Shown here one piece after another: positions 1-12,000 of a stretch of DNA of 64,000 nt (the first letter of the stretch is position 1; every line of letters starts with the position of its first letter). A model generated the notes under the pieces. That model was not told where the DNA came from, made no database searches, and worked only from the letters and a program-made list of their open reading frames with translations. The stretch lies in the NCBI GenBank assembly GCA_013397435.1, contig VZRG01000776.1, positions 257,826-321,825 on the forward strand. Direction: 5' to 3'. Both the position numbers and the translations under genes were made by a program. Source of the stretch: Erythrocercus mccallii. Lineage: Eukaryota; Chordata; Aves; Passeriformes; Dicruridae.

Positions 1-3000
1 GACCTGTTTTGCTAAAGGATAATAGCAATGCCTGTGTAATGGTCTCATACTCCCAATGAGCTGAAGGACAGTGGCTTTCAGGTATTAGCAAAACTATTAT
101 AAGCACAGGGAGGTTTCATCCCCAGTTACTCAGCAAGAGAGAAACTCCCATGTGATCTGGCACTGCCTTCCCCACTTTGCCAAGGGTTGCAGAACTTGGA
201 AAAAACCCAAGGTAAATAGGAATGCAGCCTCAGGTTGTGCTCCTCTAAACTGAAAACACTTCAAGGGCTGTTTTAATACCCTCCCTTCAGGACAACAAAA
301 AGCTCTATAGCCCTCAGCTGACTTGCAAGTAAAATGGAAGCATTGAAGGATCTCGTAGGAGGACACTGTGGTGTATTTCTACAACATAATTTCTGCAGCA
401 GTATCATTAAAAATATTCATCCTTTTCATTAGGTGAGAGCTGCAAAATGGAAACAACTTTTGGAAGCTTATTTCTACTCTTTTTTTCCCCCCCTCCTAAA
501 AATTAAGGGGTTTAGATCTACTGTCTTCAAATGGCACAACATGGGGGGAAAATAGAAAGAAAAGGAAAAAATACCCAGAAAATTGAATTCTGTGAGGGAA
601 GAAAATTGTTTGTCTCTACTGATGCTCCCAGAAATCCCAAGGCAGTGGTTGTCAATCTGGGAAATGTAGTGCTGCTTAAAATAAAGAAGGTATTATGAAG
701 AACCTAGTGCTAGCAAAAGGTGCCAAATACTCTTGGCAGCAAAAGCTTCAGATAAATGAGTGACAGGGTGTTGTTACACAGTGCACAAGTGAGGAGGCTA
801 TAGACACAGGTGGCCTGTTATAAAGGTTAGAAGCAAGGGCTGCTATTCAAGTACAGTGGTCTTCACCTAAGCTCTTTGCATTGCCAGGTCATTCAAATCA
901 CCTGGTGCTGTGCTAGAGGTGCACTGGAGAGGTCTCAAGTGAACTTACCTGCAAAGCCAAAGGAGGCACTGACAAGTGCCATAATAATGAAGACATGGGC
1001 GGGGGGGAAGAAAATAAAAAGGAGGGTGGGAATCAAGAGACCACCAGTCTCTTCCCTGACTTGAAGCCTGTGCCCAGCAAACCACCCAGTCACACTGATG
1101 CTACTTAAGCTCCAGAGGTGACACACAGCTGCTGAGCAGAGGAAATTCTGCAGTGCTCGTGGCTGAAAATGTATGAGGAGCCAGCACAGGAAGAAAGCTA
1201 AAGATAACTTTGCTCACTGCTGAAGACAACTGCATTCACCACTGATAGTTCTTATCTAGACAAAGCAGACCTGGCACAAACTTCAGAGACAGATTTGCAG
1301 AGAAATTTCACCACACCTTAGGGAACAAGACAAAAGATAGGAGATGGCACTCAATTCTCAATCAGTGTCCAGGAGTGGCATAGATATTTGGGGCACACAG
1401 AAGAGAGATAAAAAGAATTGACTATGAACACAGTACTAAAAAAAAAATAATAAGTCAGCTCAGCTCTGCTGAAACTGCAAAGTAAAGACAAGAGAATTCT
1501 ATCTCATGGAAAGTAGGCTCATGTTCACTTCCCCCCCTCAAAATAGAGACTAAATCTGAATGCAAGAACAGATTATCTAAAGCTTCAGATTCTTCTTTCT
1601 TAATTACTTCAGAAACTTTAGTACCACAGGACCTTGACTACAAACCGCTTCTTCTGTGTCTCTTATACAGAAGATCTACTAAGAGACAGCTCCATGCATC
1701 CCTAAACAAAGGAAATTCAGGTAGGTGTCTTTAAAGAAGCACAAAGGATAAAAATCAACCCTATGAACAACAAGGAGCCTGGGAATGCTATAGGACTTCC
1801 ATTTTCTCTGCCTTCATCCAGTAATGCTAGACCCAGCTTCTCACTTATCCTGGTACTAGAAGATATTGTGCAAATAGGGCATAACTTCAGAGCACTGTGA
1901 GGAGTCCTGGTGCTACTCAGAGGTGATGCAGCAGCCACATCCACTAGGATATGCCATGCCAGACACTGTACAGCACCTACTTGAGGAGATCTTGCACCTC
2001 TCCTAAAAATACAGTAACTGTGGCTTTTAAGGTGTCAGAAAGTAGCATTTCTACTGCTTCCCCTGCAAATCTATCAAAGTAATACATCTTATTACTGGGA
2101 AATATTATGCAGGGAAATGAAGGCAAACAAATTTATAAATCTCATTATTGGGATGACTGTGCTCTGTCTTCAACAGCCCACAATATTGTTTTCAAAAGAG
2201 AGGATCCAAATGCCAAAACTGAATTAGCAGTAAGTGGCTTTTGATTGGGAATTTCCATACAGAGGTGCCAAGCACTGACCAAGATGAGAACCACACTTTT
2301 CTCTCCCTTGTTGGTATAGGGCATTGTGAGGTATGATAAACCTGGCTTTTAAGTTTCCCCAGAGCCTCATATCCCAAAGACAAAAGATTCCTATTTTCTG
2401 TTAATACTAACTTGGATCAGAGGGTTTTAGAGAGTACGTTATTAGAACAGGCAGTTTCCAAATCCAAATGAAGAATATAAGCTCAGTTGTTTAGAAACTG
2501 GGATTTAGTTCATGCTGTTTCCAATGCTTGAATATTTTTCCCATAAACTAACATAAAGCCACGTCTTTTAAGATAAGTAAAAAATAAAACCCATTTGCAC
2601 AGCACTTCCAGGGAGATAACTGAGCCTGGAGCTTTGTGAAGTCAAGGGCAGCTCCTGCTTTTGCTGCTGATTTCCCACAGAGGTGCGATGCCACCCCGTT
2701 GTTCTGGCAGAGCTGACTGGCTCAGCGGGACACCAGCAGTGGGATGCCAGCTCAGCTCACAGCGAGGATGGATGGTGCTCCTGGCACCAGCACTTCCAGG
2801 CTGCCAGCTGGCTCAGAAATCACTTACACACGTGTGGAACTCTGCTATTCTGTGTGCCTCCACTGAACACACCTTCACACATCTCTTACTCCACAAAGAG
2901 GCTTCAGCCACCAGCAAAGCTTGTTTTGATTTCCAAATCTGCTCATATTTGTTTCTGCAATCCAGGAAGCCAAGCCACTGCACTGCTGGGAGTCCATGAC

Positions 3001-5395
3001 AGAGGCAGATTTTGACAAGCAGGTTGGATCCTTTGCTTGCATGCAAAGCTAGATGAGGCCTCACCTCATCTGTAGCATGGGACAGGGAGGAGGGATGAGA
3101 TGTCTTTGTCAGCTTCAGCAGTGTTTTTCTCTGTTTGATTCTGGTACTGCCCTGGATGACTTTGAAAGGGAGATGGGTGCTCCTTTCCCATAAGGCCGCC
3201 ATAGGTACAGGATATCCAATAAGGAGATTTGGAAGAGTGTAGCCCCAGTACAAAAGGCCTTCAGGCAGAAAACATCAAGAAGGGGAAAGATTTGAAATAT
3301 GCAATTTTACATGTTTTGAGAAGCAGCAAGGCTAATAGTGTATGATTTGTGCATCAACTCCCACCATCCCATGAATGCCCTGATTATTACAGGTTTTATC
3401 CAGTCACAATTATTAGTAATTGTGTCTTCCAAGAGCAAAAAGATATCTGGAAATACATAGTTACCCTGTAAATAAGTAAGGCTTCTATCCCTCATTAAAT
3501 CATTTCACAGGCCTAAGAGTCCTTTGGGACCTTCAGGAGGCACAGTGGCCTTAAGCCAGCTTCTGTCCAGAATGTCCCTCTGCAAACAAACTACCCAAGA
3601 AACCAGCATACAACTAATCACAAATGCTCTTATCTACAGTCAGCATAGCAGATGCCATTCCATGCCATTCCTACTGAAGTCTAACTGATAACAAAAGGCA
3701 TTAGCAAGTCAATATATCCTTATCAGTAGTGAATATAACAGCATTAAACATGCTTTTCCAAAGACAGAGAACCCACCAAATATACATGAGCTTAATGCAA
3801 TTGAGACTTGATGATTTCACATAAGGATTTTGGTAGAAGTGCAGAGCTTCGGGTGTTAACTTAAAATACATTAATAATACACATTATAATAAAACTGGCA
3901 CAGCTAGGCAGGCCTGCAGTAATTGCTGCTGAAGTTGCAGATCTGACTGCAGTATAGTATTTTTATTACATGTCATGCTGCCCAGGTAGCAAATGCTCCC
4001 CATCTTGAGGGGTGAGATAAATCAATCAAGAAGCTCATATTTAGCTTTCCAATTTTTTAAATTCTAAAATAGTCTGCTCCTGCAAAGGACACCTTTCAAT
4101 AAATTCACCAGTGCATAGTATACTTAGTTCTCAAGAAAGGATGTGAAGTAAAACGGAATTAGTGTCCTGACCTGAACAAGGTTGCAGTATTAGGCATTGA
4201 TCATAGAACAGATCTCCCCTTGGATAGGCAAGATCTGGCCATAGTTAGAAACAGCTACACACCAAGAAAGAACTCAGGATCTCACAAGAACAAGAGGAGC
4301 CTCATCTTTCAGACTGGTTTCCCTTGAAGGGCAGCCACAGCACATTCATTAAATGCTTACGCATCCCACCTACTGACAAGAGACAAACACTCAAGACAAT
4401 ACACTTTCATGTCATATGGGTACTTACTAGCAGATGACAACCAAAGAAACAGAAAACAAACATCACAGACAGCCTTCTCACGCCCCACACGTGGCTTTAC
4501 ATGGCTTTAACTTCAGCCAGCAACACATTGCAGAGCCTGTCAGCAATGCAGCAGCTTGGTTCAGCTGCACACCCTGACAAATCTTTAATGAGGACTTGCA
4601 AGCAAGAGGCTGCATTGTGGAAGAAGGAGTCGATGGCCTCACTTGATTCACCCACAGAAAGCCATCTGCCTTCCAGGGATTGCATGAGACAGCATCTGGC
4701 AGCATCAGTACCCCATCAGTCCCCCACGTGAAGCAAATGCAGAGTTCTATTGTTATTTTTCCCTATTTTCCCCAAAAGCTCTTCCTTCTCCACATGCTGC
4801 AGAGCAGCTTTGCTTTCCCCACAGTTAGATGAACTCACTTGAACAGGGAAGCCAAATTCCACCACCACTCTGTGCTAACTGCTCCTCTGGCTCTAGGGAG
4901 GAATGCGTACCTTCTACATAAACAAGCTGAAGCTACTTTTAATCTAGTTACACTTGGACTCTTCAGCATCCTATGGCAAACACAAAGAACTCCACATCAC
5001 CACCAGAGCAGGTAAATAACTACTCAGACATTCATAAGAGTGCCCCACCAGAGGCAAGACCTGCATTACAATGCAGTTATTGCAGGAAAACCCCAAAGCA
5101 GGTATCCCCTGAGTGCCATGGAAGGCATCGCTGCTTTTACTGCCCTTGTGCTGGATCTCTTAACCTGCTCCATTTCATTACATGCAGACTGAAATTTGTG
5201 CACAAAAAATTAGTAGGTCATAGAAATGAGAAGCTAATTCATGGAAATGCATATGCTGAACGCAGTTCACTTTTCTCTTTTTAGCACATTCTGCATGCAG
5301 CTCAGGGGCAGCCTCATTACCGAGAAGATGATAAACCGATTTAATACTTCAAAGCTGTAGTTACAGTAAACGTGATGTTAGTTGGGAGATAGGGA
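1..5395. other. Intergenic stretch, no gene recognised
   Basis: Neither strand shows an open frame with family resemblance, and I could not assemble exons with matching splice phases. Open stretches here are short and of ordinary composition. No CR1 fragment, tRNA or clear tandem array was recognised. The stretch lies beyond the 3' end of TBX19. In mammals chemokine (XCL) and DPT genes lie on this side, but I found none of their coding signatures. Confidence 0.55.
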
Positions 5396-5718
5396 TTGAG
5401 CGCAGCCAATGACACACTGGGGTATTTTTGCAGACGGGCAGTTCACAGTTCTATTTTTACCACCTTTGGGGGCTACACTTCAGTCGGTGGAGCAGCTCAT
5501 CCGCATCGCCCGGACACGTCTCTGGGACGCCATCCCGGGCGAGCACCACAAAGGACTACTCCGATCACGGACGGCCGCAGCCTGCGTGGGTCTCTCGGCA
5601 AAGCAAGGCAGAGGAGGAGTTCTGCCTGTCAGCAAGAGGGAAAAAAAAGCCGCGAGAGCTGGATTAAGCATCTGGAAAATTACTGCAGCCTCGCAGCTTT
5701 CGCTGCCTGCTGCCCGGG

Positions 5719-5725
5719 TGAGTCA
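5719..5725 (+). promoter_or_regulatory. AP-1/TRE site TGAGTCA
   Basis: The exact heptamer TGAGTCA lies inside the CpG-rich island, seven bases before the X-box. It overlaps the candidate splice donor GTGAGT (5718-5723), so it may be one or the other. A 7-mer match alone is weak evidence; the island context raises it. Confidence 0.3.
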
Positions 5726-5731
5726 TCCCCG

Positions 5732-5745
5732 GTTGCCGCGGCAAC
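5732..5745. promoter_or_regulatory. Perfect palindromic X-box (RFX site)
   Basis: GTTGCC, a two-base spacer GC, then GGCAAC: a perfect 6-2-6 inverted repeat. It fits the X-box consensus bound by RFX transcription factors, which control ciliary genes and some immune genes. It sits in the middle of the CpG-rich island. A perfect 12-base match is unlikely by chance, so I consider a functional RFX site likely. The regulated gene is unknown. Confidence 0.6.
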
Positions 5746-6029
5746 GCTCGCTCTCCTCCTCGGGCTGCCGATCAATTCTGCCCGTGCCAAGGCCCCCCGA
5801 AAGCTGCACGGACAACGCAACCAAGGCACAGAAACTCCTATCAGAGAGCATTTACATTTTGAGTGCGCTAGTCCTGGGGTTTACAGGAGGAGAAATAAGA
5901 GCTGGGGCAGAAGGGCAGAGACAGCAAAGGCTTGGTTTGATTCAACTTCCATTCGGCTGCCAGACAGGCGTGGTTAACAAATTACCCTGCTACCATTTTC
6001 CACTAACCAATACCTATAAATAAAACAAC

Positions 6030-9000
6030 ATCCTCTCCCAGACGTTAACGTACGATGTTCATCATCGCTGTCAGATGCTCCATAATTTAAACCCACACTC
6101 TGGAGTGGAAGCTGGCGCAGCCCAGTGCACAGAGGCAGGAGCCAGCCCAGATGTTAATGCTTCTCCATCCAGCCTCTCCCCTCCAGCCTTGACAAAACGA
6201 CCCCAGACAAGGCAGCTCATCCTGAAAGTACCCTACTCACTGCCTCCTACTGCAAAGACAGCTTCAAACTTTGTAGCCAAGCAATACTCAAGTCCCCAAC
6301 ACCTATCAGTTAACCCTTCTCTACCAAAATTCTGGGTTAAAAGGGGTGGTTAGGTTACCTCTGCTGAAACAAGGAAATACCTCCAATGAAGTTTGTCTGA
6401 CACCCTTTGGTTTTGAACCTTCTTTTTTAATTAACTTATTCCCTGAGGCAATTTAAAATGGCTACTGGTAAGAGCCTGGTGCTGTTGTGTCAGTGTAATG
6501 AATGGCCCTGCCATGCACTTGTCCCAGATTATCTACAGGAATATGAAAGCTACTGATGAGGTAAACAGCCCCTTGAGACAAAAAAGTGAAAGGCAGCCAG
6601 GGCAGCATCTCTGCTGCAAGCAGAGACAAGGCTCACGTTTGTCGTGCTGATCCATAACGTTGGCCCTTGACTGGTGTGCTCAGTGAACACCCTTGAACCT
6701 TAGAACATCCAAACCTTAGAACCTCCCATCCAGCTCTCATTTCTGTTATCTATTTATGTCACATTGAGGTGCTACTCTTCAGAGCCATTCCAGGACTGAA
6801 TGGAGAGCACATTTTGTGGTCTCCTTCTCTAGAAACTCTTCTGACTCAGCTCCCAAGGTGGGAAGAAGAGAAGTCACACAGGCACATCAAGGCCTGCATG
6901 ACTTACAGATCACTTACCTGCCAGGTTTTCTGCCAAGCACATCATCTGAAGAGAGAACTTGCATCTAAGTGCAAGTTCTCTAAGACAGGAGCTTCTGCAC
7001 TGGCAGGACAAGCTAACAGACCACAGCAGCAATCTGATGGCAACTTGAAGCTAAGACATTAAAGGCTTTCTCCCCCCCTTCCTGCCTTATTTTCTAAGTT
7101 TTTGAAGCAATCTGGTAGGCATACATGCTTTTTCAACAGGAGGCAGTTTGCCTTAGTTTCCCTCCCAGATTGACTTTAAAATTCTAGCATCATCTTAGGT
7201 ACAATGTTTAGGCATTTGTGAAAGGATAGATGGGATAAGCTGTTCTTTTCCCCTGAGTTTTTTTCTGGGGGGAACAGTCAGATATTCTTTTAATTTCTAT
7301 TCTTTATGTGTAGATATCATATCGCTAGGTAAGAACAAGATCATGACTCATTCATTTAAAATTGTTTTTGAAGCTATAGCTTCTCCACACAAAACCGATC
7401 TTTGCTACCATCCTTCAAAAAAGTTTACTGTTTTGACCATGCAGGCTGTAACTATTTTGCTGGCGACCTCTTAACTGTTGCAACTCTCACAGGAATAACA
7501 TTCTCTTTCTTTCCTTCTCCAGTAATCAAATTATGAAAACAAGCCACATAGAGCAATAAGACAAGGAACAGCAACAAGAAGGATTAAAATTTCTGCAATC
7601 CCACCAGGGAAAAGCTTTCAGCAAAGCATTCTGGCCCATCTTAGACTTGAGCTCAGTGACAGTTTCAAAACAAAACCCAACCAGTCTCCCCCCAGCAGAG
7701 CATAAGGAATATACTGTTGGAAGTCAAGGAGAGCAGCTACTTTTATAAAAGAGCCATGGCCAAAGCCTGTCCTACAGACTGAGCAGAGAAGCCACAAAGG
7801 TGAAAAATGTCCCCAAAGGTTCCTGCAGGTCTGGGAGGATGAACTTGTGAACAGATGTCTGTGATATGGAAAGGGCTGAGTATCTTTGAGCTAGAACAGT
7901 TGCTGTAGATTGGGAATGGCAGCAGACCCTTCAGCCACCCAGTAAGGGGGTCATAGCAACAAGAAAGCAGAAGTGACTGTGAAAGCATTGCAAAAAATGA
8001 AACATAATTTGGTCTTTCATGTTCAGCACTTTGGCATAAACAGCTGAAGAGACAAGAGCTTCTAAGCTTTTTGGATCTCATATGAAAGCACTAGACTGTT
8101 TTGCTGACCATGCAAAGCATAAGCCTAGTGTGACCTTTCAGATCAAACTCCAAAGTATGACAGCCATCAGGCTCCCCTACAAAGGAGAATTTTCAAAGCA
8201 GGACTACACTGGTATGGTTTTAATATTACTGTGCACATAAACTTCATCTTCAGTACAGACACCTTTTTCTGGAGCCATCTACATTGCTTTGAAGAGCCAC
8301 ACAGGGAATCACAGGAAGACCAGCAAAAATTCTAACCCACTCATTGGAATGCTGCTGTCCTCTTCTTTTCCAGGGCTGGAGGGAGAAGAGAGAGGAGGGA
8401 CAGATATGGGACTTTCCACTCACACTAGAACTAATTCCAGCTGTCAACAGTAGTTTCTTACTTGTGATAAGATATCAGAGAAGGACAAAGTGAGTGCTGG
8501 CTCCCTTTCTGAACTCAGACATTTTTCAATTCACCCAAATTTCATTTCATGGTTTAAATTCCCTTAATATGTTGATAGATGATTCCAGGCCGGAGGGCAG
8601 AACTTAAGGAAGACTGCAAAGCTGAAGTCTCAAAGACTGAGCCTTGCACAGGGATGTGGTTTCACCAGTGAGAAGCTTTCCTTATCTTTGTTATCTTACT
8701 GACTTCTAGAATGAAGCTGCATTTTTTTGTCTCAGATGAGAAAAGTGGGTAGAAATACTTTAGCATCCTGCAGCATAGATGAAAAGATACTATTAGTTCT
8801 TTCCACTCAGTCCTCAACAGCATGAGGAGATCCCTCAGCTGCTGCTCTACCTTTAAAGCAGCCAAGAACAAATTAGCACAGGAGGTTTTCTGACCTGGTC
8901 AAAGTTCAGTAGATTTTGCAGAACAGACAGGCTACATCACACACTTGCAGGAAAGGTAATTCCCATCTGTTCCAATAATTTCAGAAGAACATGTGGCTTA

Positions 9001-12000
9001 AATATGGAGCCAATCCATTTAAGAACCATGTTGTGAGGCTACATGCTGACCCAGATGCACCTCCAAAATGTATGTACTCTTCAGTAATAGTCACAGAGGA
9101 GCTCCACAGGCTTACACTGCCCATGTTGGCAAAGGAGCACCACTATCAGTTCTCAGACACACTATGAGGCTGTTGAGTTAGTGCAGTTATTTCACATCAG
9201 TGGCAGACAAACAATTCCTGAATCATCTAAACCAGACAGGAACACTGCTTTACTAGGGAAAAAAAAGAGATTAGGTTAAGTTTGAGATATGTATCATAAG
9301 GAGATACAAGGGAGGGATATAAAATTCTTCAAGCAAAATCTGCTGGTGCCCAAAGTTCACAGAAGATCAACAGTTCATAAAAATAGAACGAGATCCAATG
9401 TCATACAGAAATTGCCTTATCTGGAGCTTCTGATAGCCCTGTACCAAATCATCAGGCAAAACCATGGTGCATTAATGTGACGCTGTATGTACAGTACAAG
9501 AGTAAGTATCTTAAGACACCTACAAGAGGTGCAGACCAAATCCTTTTTCATATTAATTAGATGTATTTTGTGTGAGAAAAGATGAAGTAGCAGTGAAAAG
9601 ATAGGTTATTAAGACTCCCTTTTAAATCCAGGCTTATAACCTGTGAAATCCAAAGCTACTGCCAGAAAAAAAGATACTTCATATAAAGTGAAGCATATAT
9701 GATTTAATTAATTCTGAAAATAGGAGATGTTTTAGAAAAATAGACCTCAAGCTCCAGAGCTGCTATATGATAAGAAGTAACAAACATCTTTTCATATAAA
9801 AAGGAAAAAAAGGCCAAACAAATGAGAACACAACCAGAAAAAAAAAGGACAAAATAAACCTTTCTTCATCCCAGAAAGATTATTTAGGGACAGAGTGCAT
9901 ACACACCAGAAAATAAAACTGAATGTAAATACAATTAAATTAATCTTACTCAATTTGATTTGATAATGAAGACCAAAACACAAACAAACTTACAGGCCAT
10001 TTGAATAATGCATGCTGTTCTTCCACTCTAGAGAGAATACTAATACACATAAGATTAAAAGTGTTATTTGTAGATGGCCTCTAAAAATAAAAAAAGTTGT
10101 TTTCAAGAAGCATAACTGGGAGAAGAAATGAAGATGTTTAGATTCCTAAGCAATGCTTCAATTTATTCCTTCACTATCACTGGACTTCTGCTAAAATCAC
10201 CCCAAAGATTTTGACAACTTGGCCTCAGTGTGGACAATGCCTGTGTAGATTCTCAGCAATATTTGGTTTGTGGTCATTGGCAAGGAAAGGAAGATTTTGA
10301 AGACATCTGAAGTGCACCAATTCCTCATGCCCTTGGACTTTTTGCTGAGACTGTCAACATGAAGACAAAGGAAAGCCTTATAGACTTATCAACTATTGCA
10401 CATTTTCTGTCTGGATCACTAAAGAGCCCAAACTCACTAAAAGCTGTTATCCCCTCACCAATTTTCAGAGGCATCTCGGCAAGGACTGACTGTTTTCACT
10501 TAGCACACCTCAAGTGGTTAATCCATTTTGCAGCTCTCTGCCACCACCACCACTTCCAGTCCAGGCTAATAATTTTAAGTGTTAGCACCTACCAGTGAAA
10601 AATGGGTGCAGGGACAGTGCTGATGTGTCACCACAGCAACAATTATTCATGAAACTTGCACCCTCTTGGCTGCCAAGGGCCATTTTGGGAGCCTTTGCTC
10701 CCCTTCAGCCCACACAATATGGGGACACACACACGTGCCTCAGAAGCTGATAAGCCACATTGACATCAGCAGAATGAAAAAAAAACCAAACCAGATCCCG
10801 CTAACTTTAGAGAATTATTGTCTGCAAATGTGAGGATGAGTCTGCTCCCCCAAGAACAGCATCTATGGACATCCAGAAGGAATGAAAGCAGTTAAGGGAA
10901 TTTTCAAAAGTAACCAAGAGCTAAGCAGACCTAGGGAACTTTAAAGCCCAAGCACATTACACACTCAGCCAGCTCATCTACATCAGATCTGCAATGCAGA
11001 ATTGCACGTGCAGCAGATATCAAGGCAGTACTAGCATCAACAGCATTCTTCTTCTAAGCAGCAAGGCCTTTGAGATGCACTAACCAGAAGCCTTTCCTTA
11101 CATGGGTTTTTCTTGTATTGTCTTTGAGCAATCCAAGACAAGGAAAGACAGGAGGAAAGCAAAACCCCAGTGAAAACTCAGTCCATGAGGCAAGATCACA
11201 GCCCTCCCTCCCTGTAAAGGATTCTGAAAGGGTGTCAGGAATAACAGAATATAGGTAGGAGGGCTTCCCGGAGGGTATTTTTCTCTTTGGGGCAGATGGG
11301 GGTGCTCCCTCTGCAGGCAGGAATGGACACATGATTTCCAGCTAAGGGTTGGTCACACTAAGGGATGACTCAGTTTCCCAGATCAGATATTGATAAGGCT
11401 CTTTGTGGACAGTAGGCCATAAATTGTTTTAGGATGCTCTAAGATTAAACACCATAGTATAAATTATTCTATGGTATATTCTATGGTATGGATTTATACA
11501 CTGCAGGACAGAAAACAGCCCCATCCTGTCAGAGGAATAACTTCTCAAAAAAAATCTTAGCAAAACCCAGCAGTCCTGTAGTCTATTAACAGACAAGTCA
11601 TGCTGCTCTACCTTTCTTTCATTTCTTGTGCCTCTGCCCAGGATATTTGTATACCCCAGTGTGTGCTATTTTTGGTGACTGCTCAGGAACAAGTCTAACA
11701 AGTAGACTGCATTATGCCACCATTAAAAGCTGTCACTTTACAAAAACAAATTTCCTGTGATTGTATAAGTTATTCCATTGAGTCATTGACTTTTGTGCTG
11801 ATGATTTTCTATGTCAGCCTGTTAACTGTTTGATGTGAAGGTGAATCTTAGCAGCATCCTTGGCTCAGCCCTGGGGCTCAGGCTGAAGGCTGCTGAAAAG
11901 GCAGCAGCAGATGCAGACTGAGCTCTATAAGTAGCTGAGTCACAGGTTGTAGGAGATAGTTTTAGGCCTACAGTATCAGACTTGTAGAGCCCCACCTCTA

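Larger units (their letters stand above)
5430..5850. promoter_or_regulatory. Orphan CpG-rich island, probable promoter
   Basis: This stretch of about 400 bp has many CpG dinucleotides, while several kilobases on either side are CpG-poor and AT-rich, the pattern of an unmethylated vertebrate promoter. It contains an AP-1 heptamer, a perfect X-box and a consensus splice donor on the plus strand after position 5717, so it could start a plus-strand transcript. The overlapping open frames resemble no protein known to me and look like a by-product of GC richness. It could drive a lncRNA, or a gene running left out of the window. Confidence 0.6.

Noticed and set aside
4973..5284. Cysteine-rich plus-strand open frame (103 codons) that could suggest a small zinc finger
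   Set aside because: Cysteine and histidine spacing matches no finger class, and there are no supporting exons, promoter or conservation evidence.
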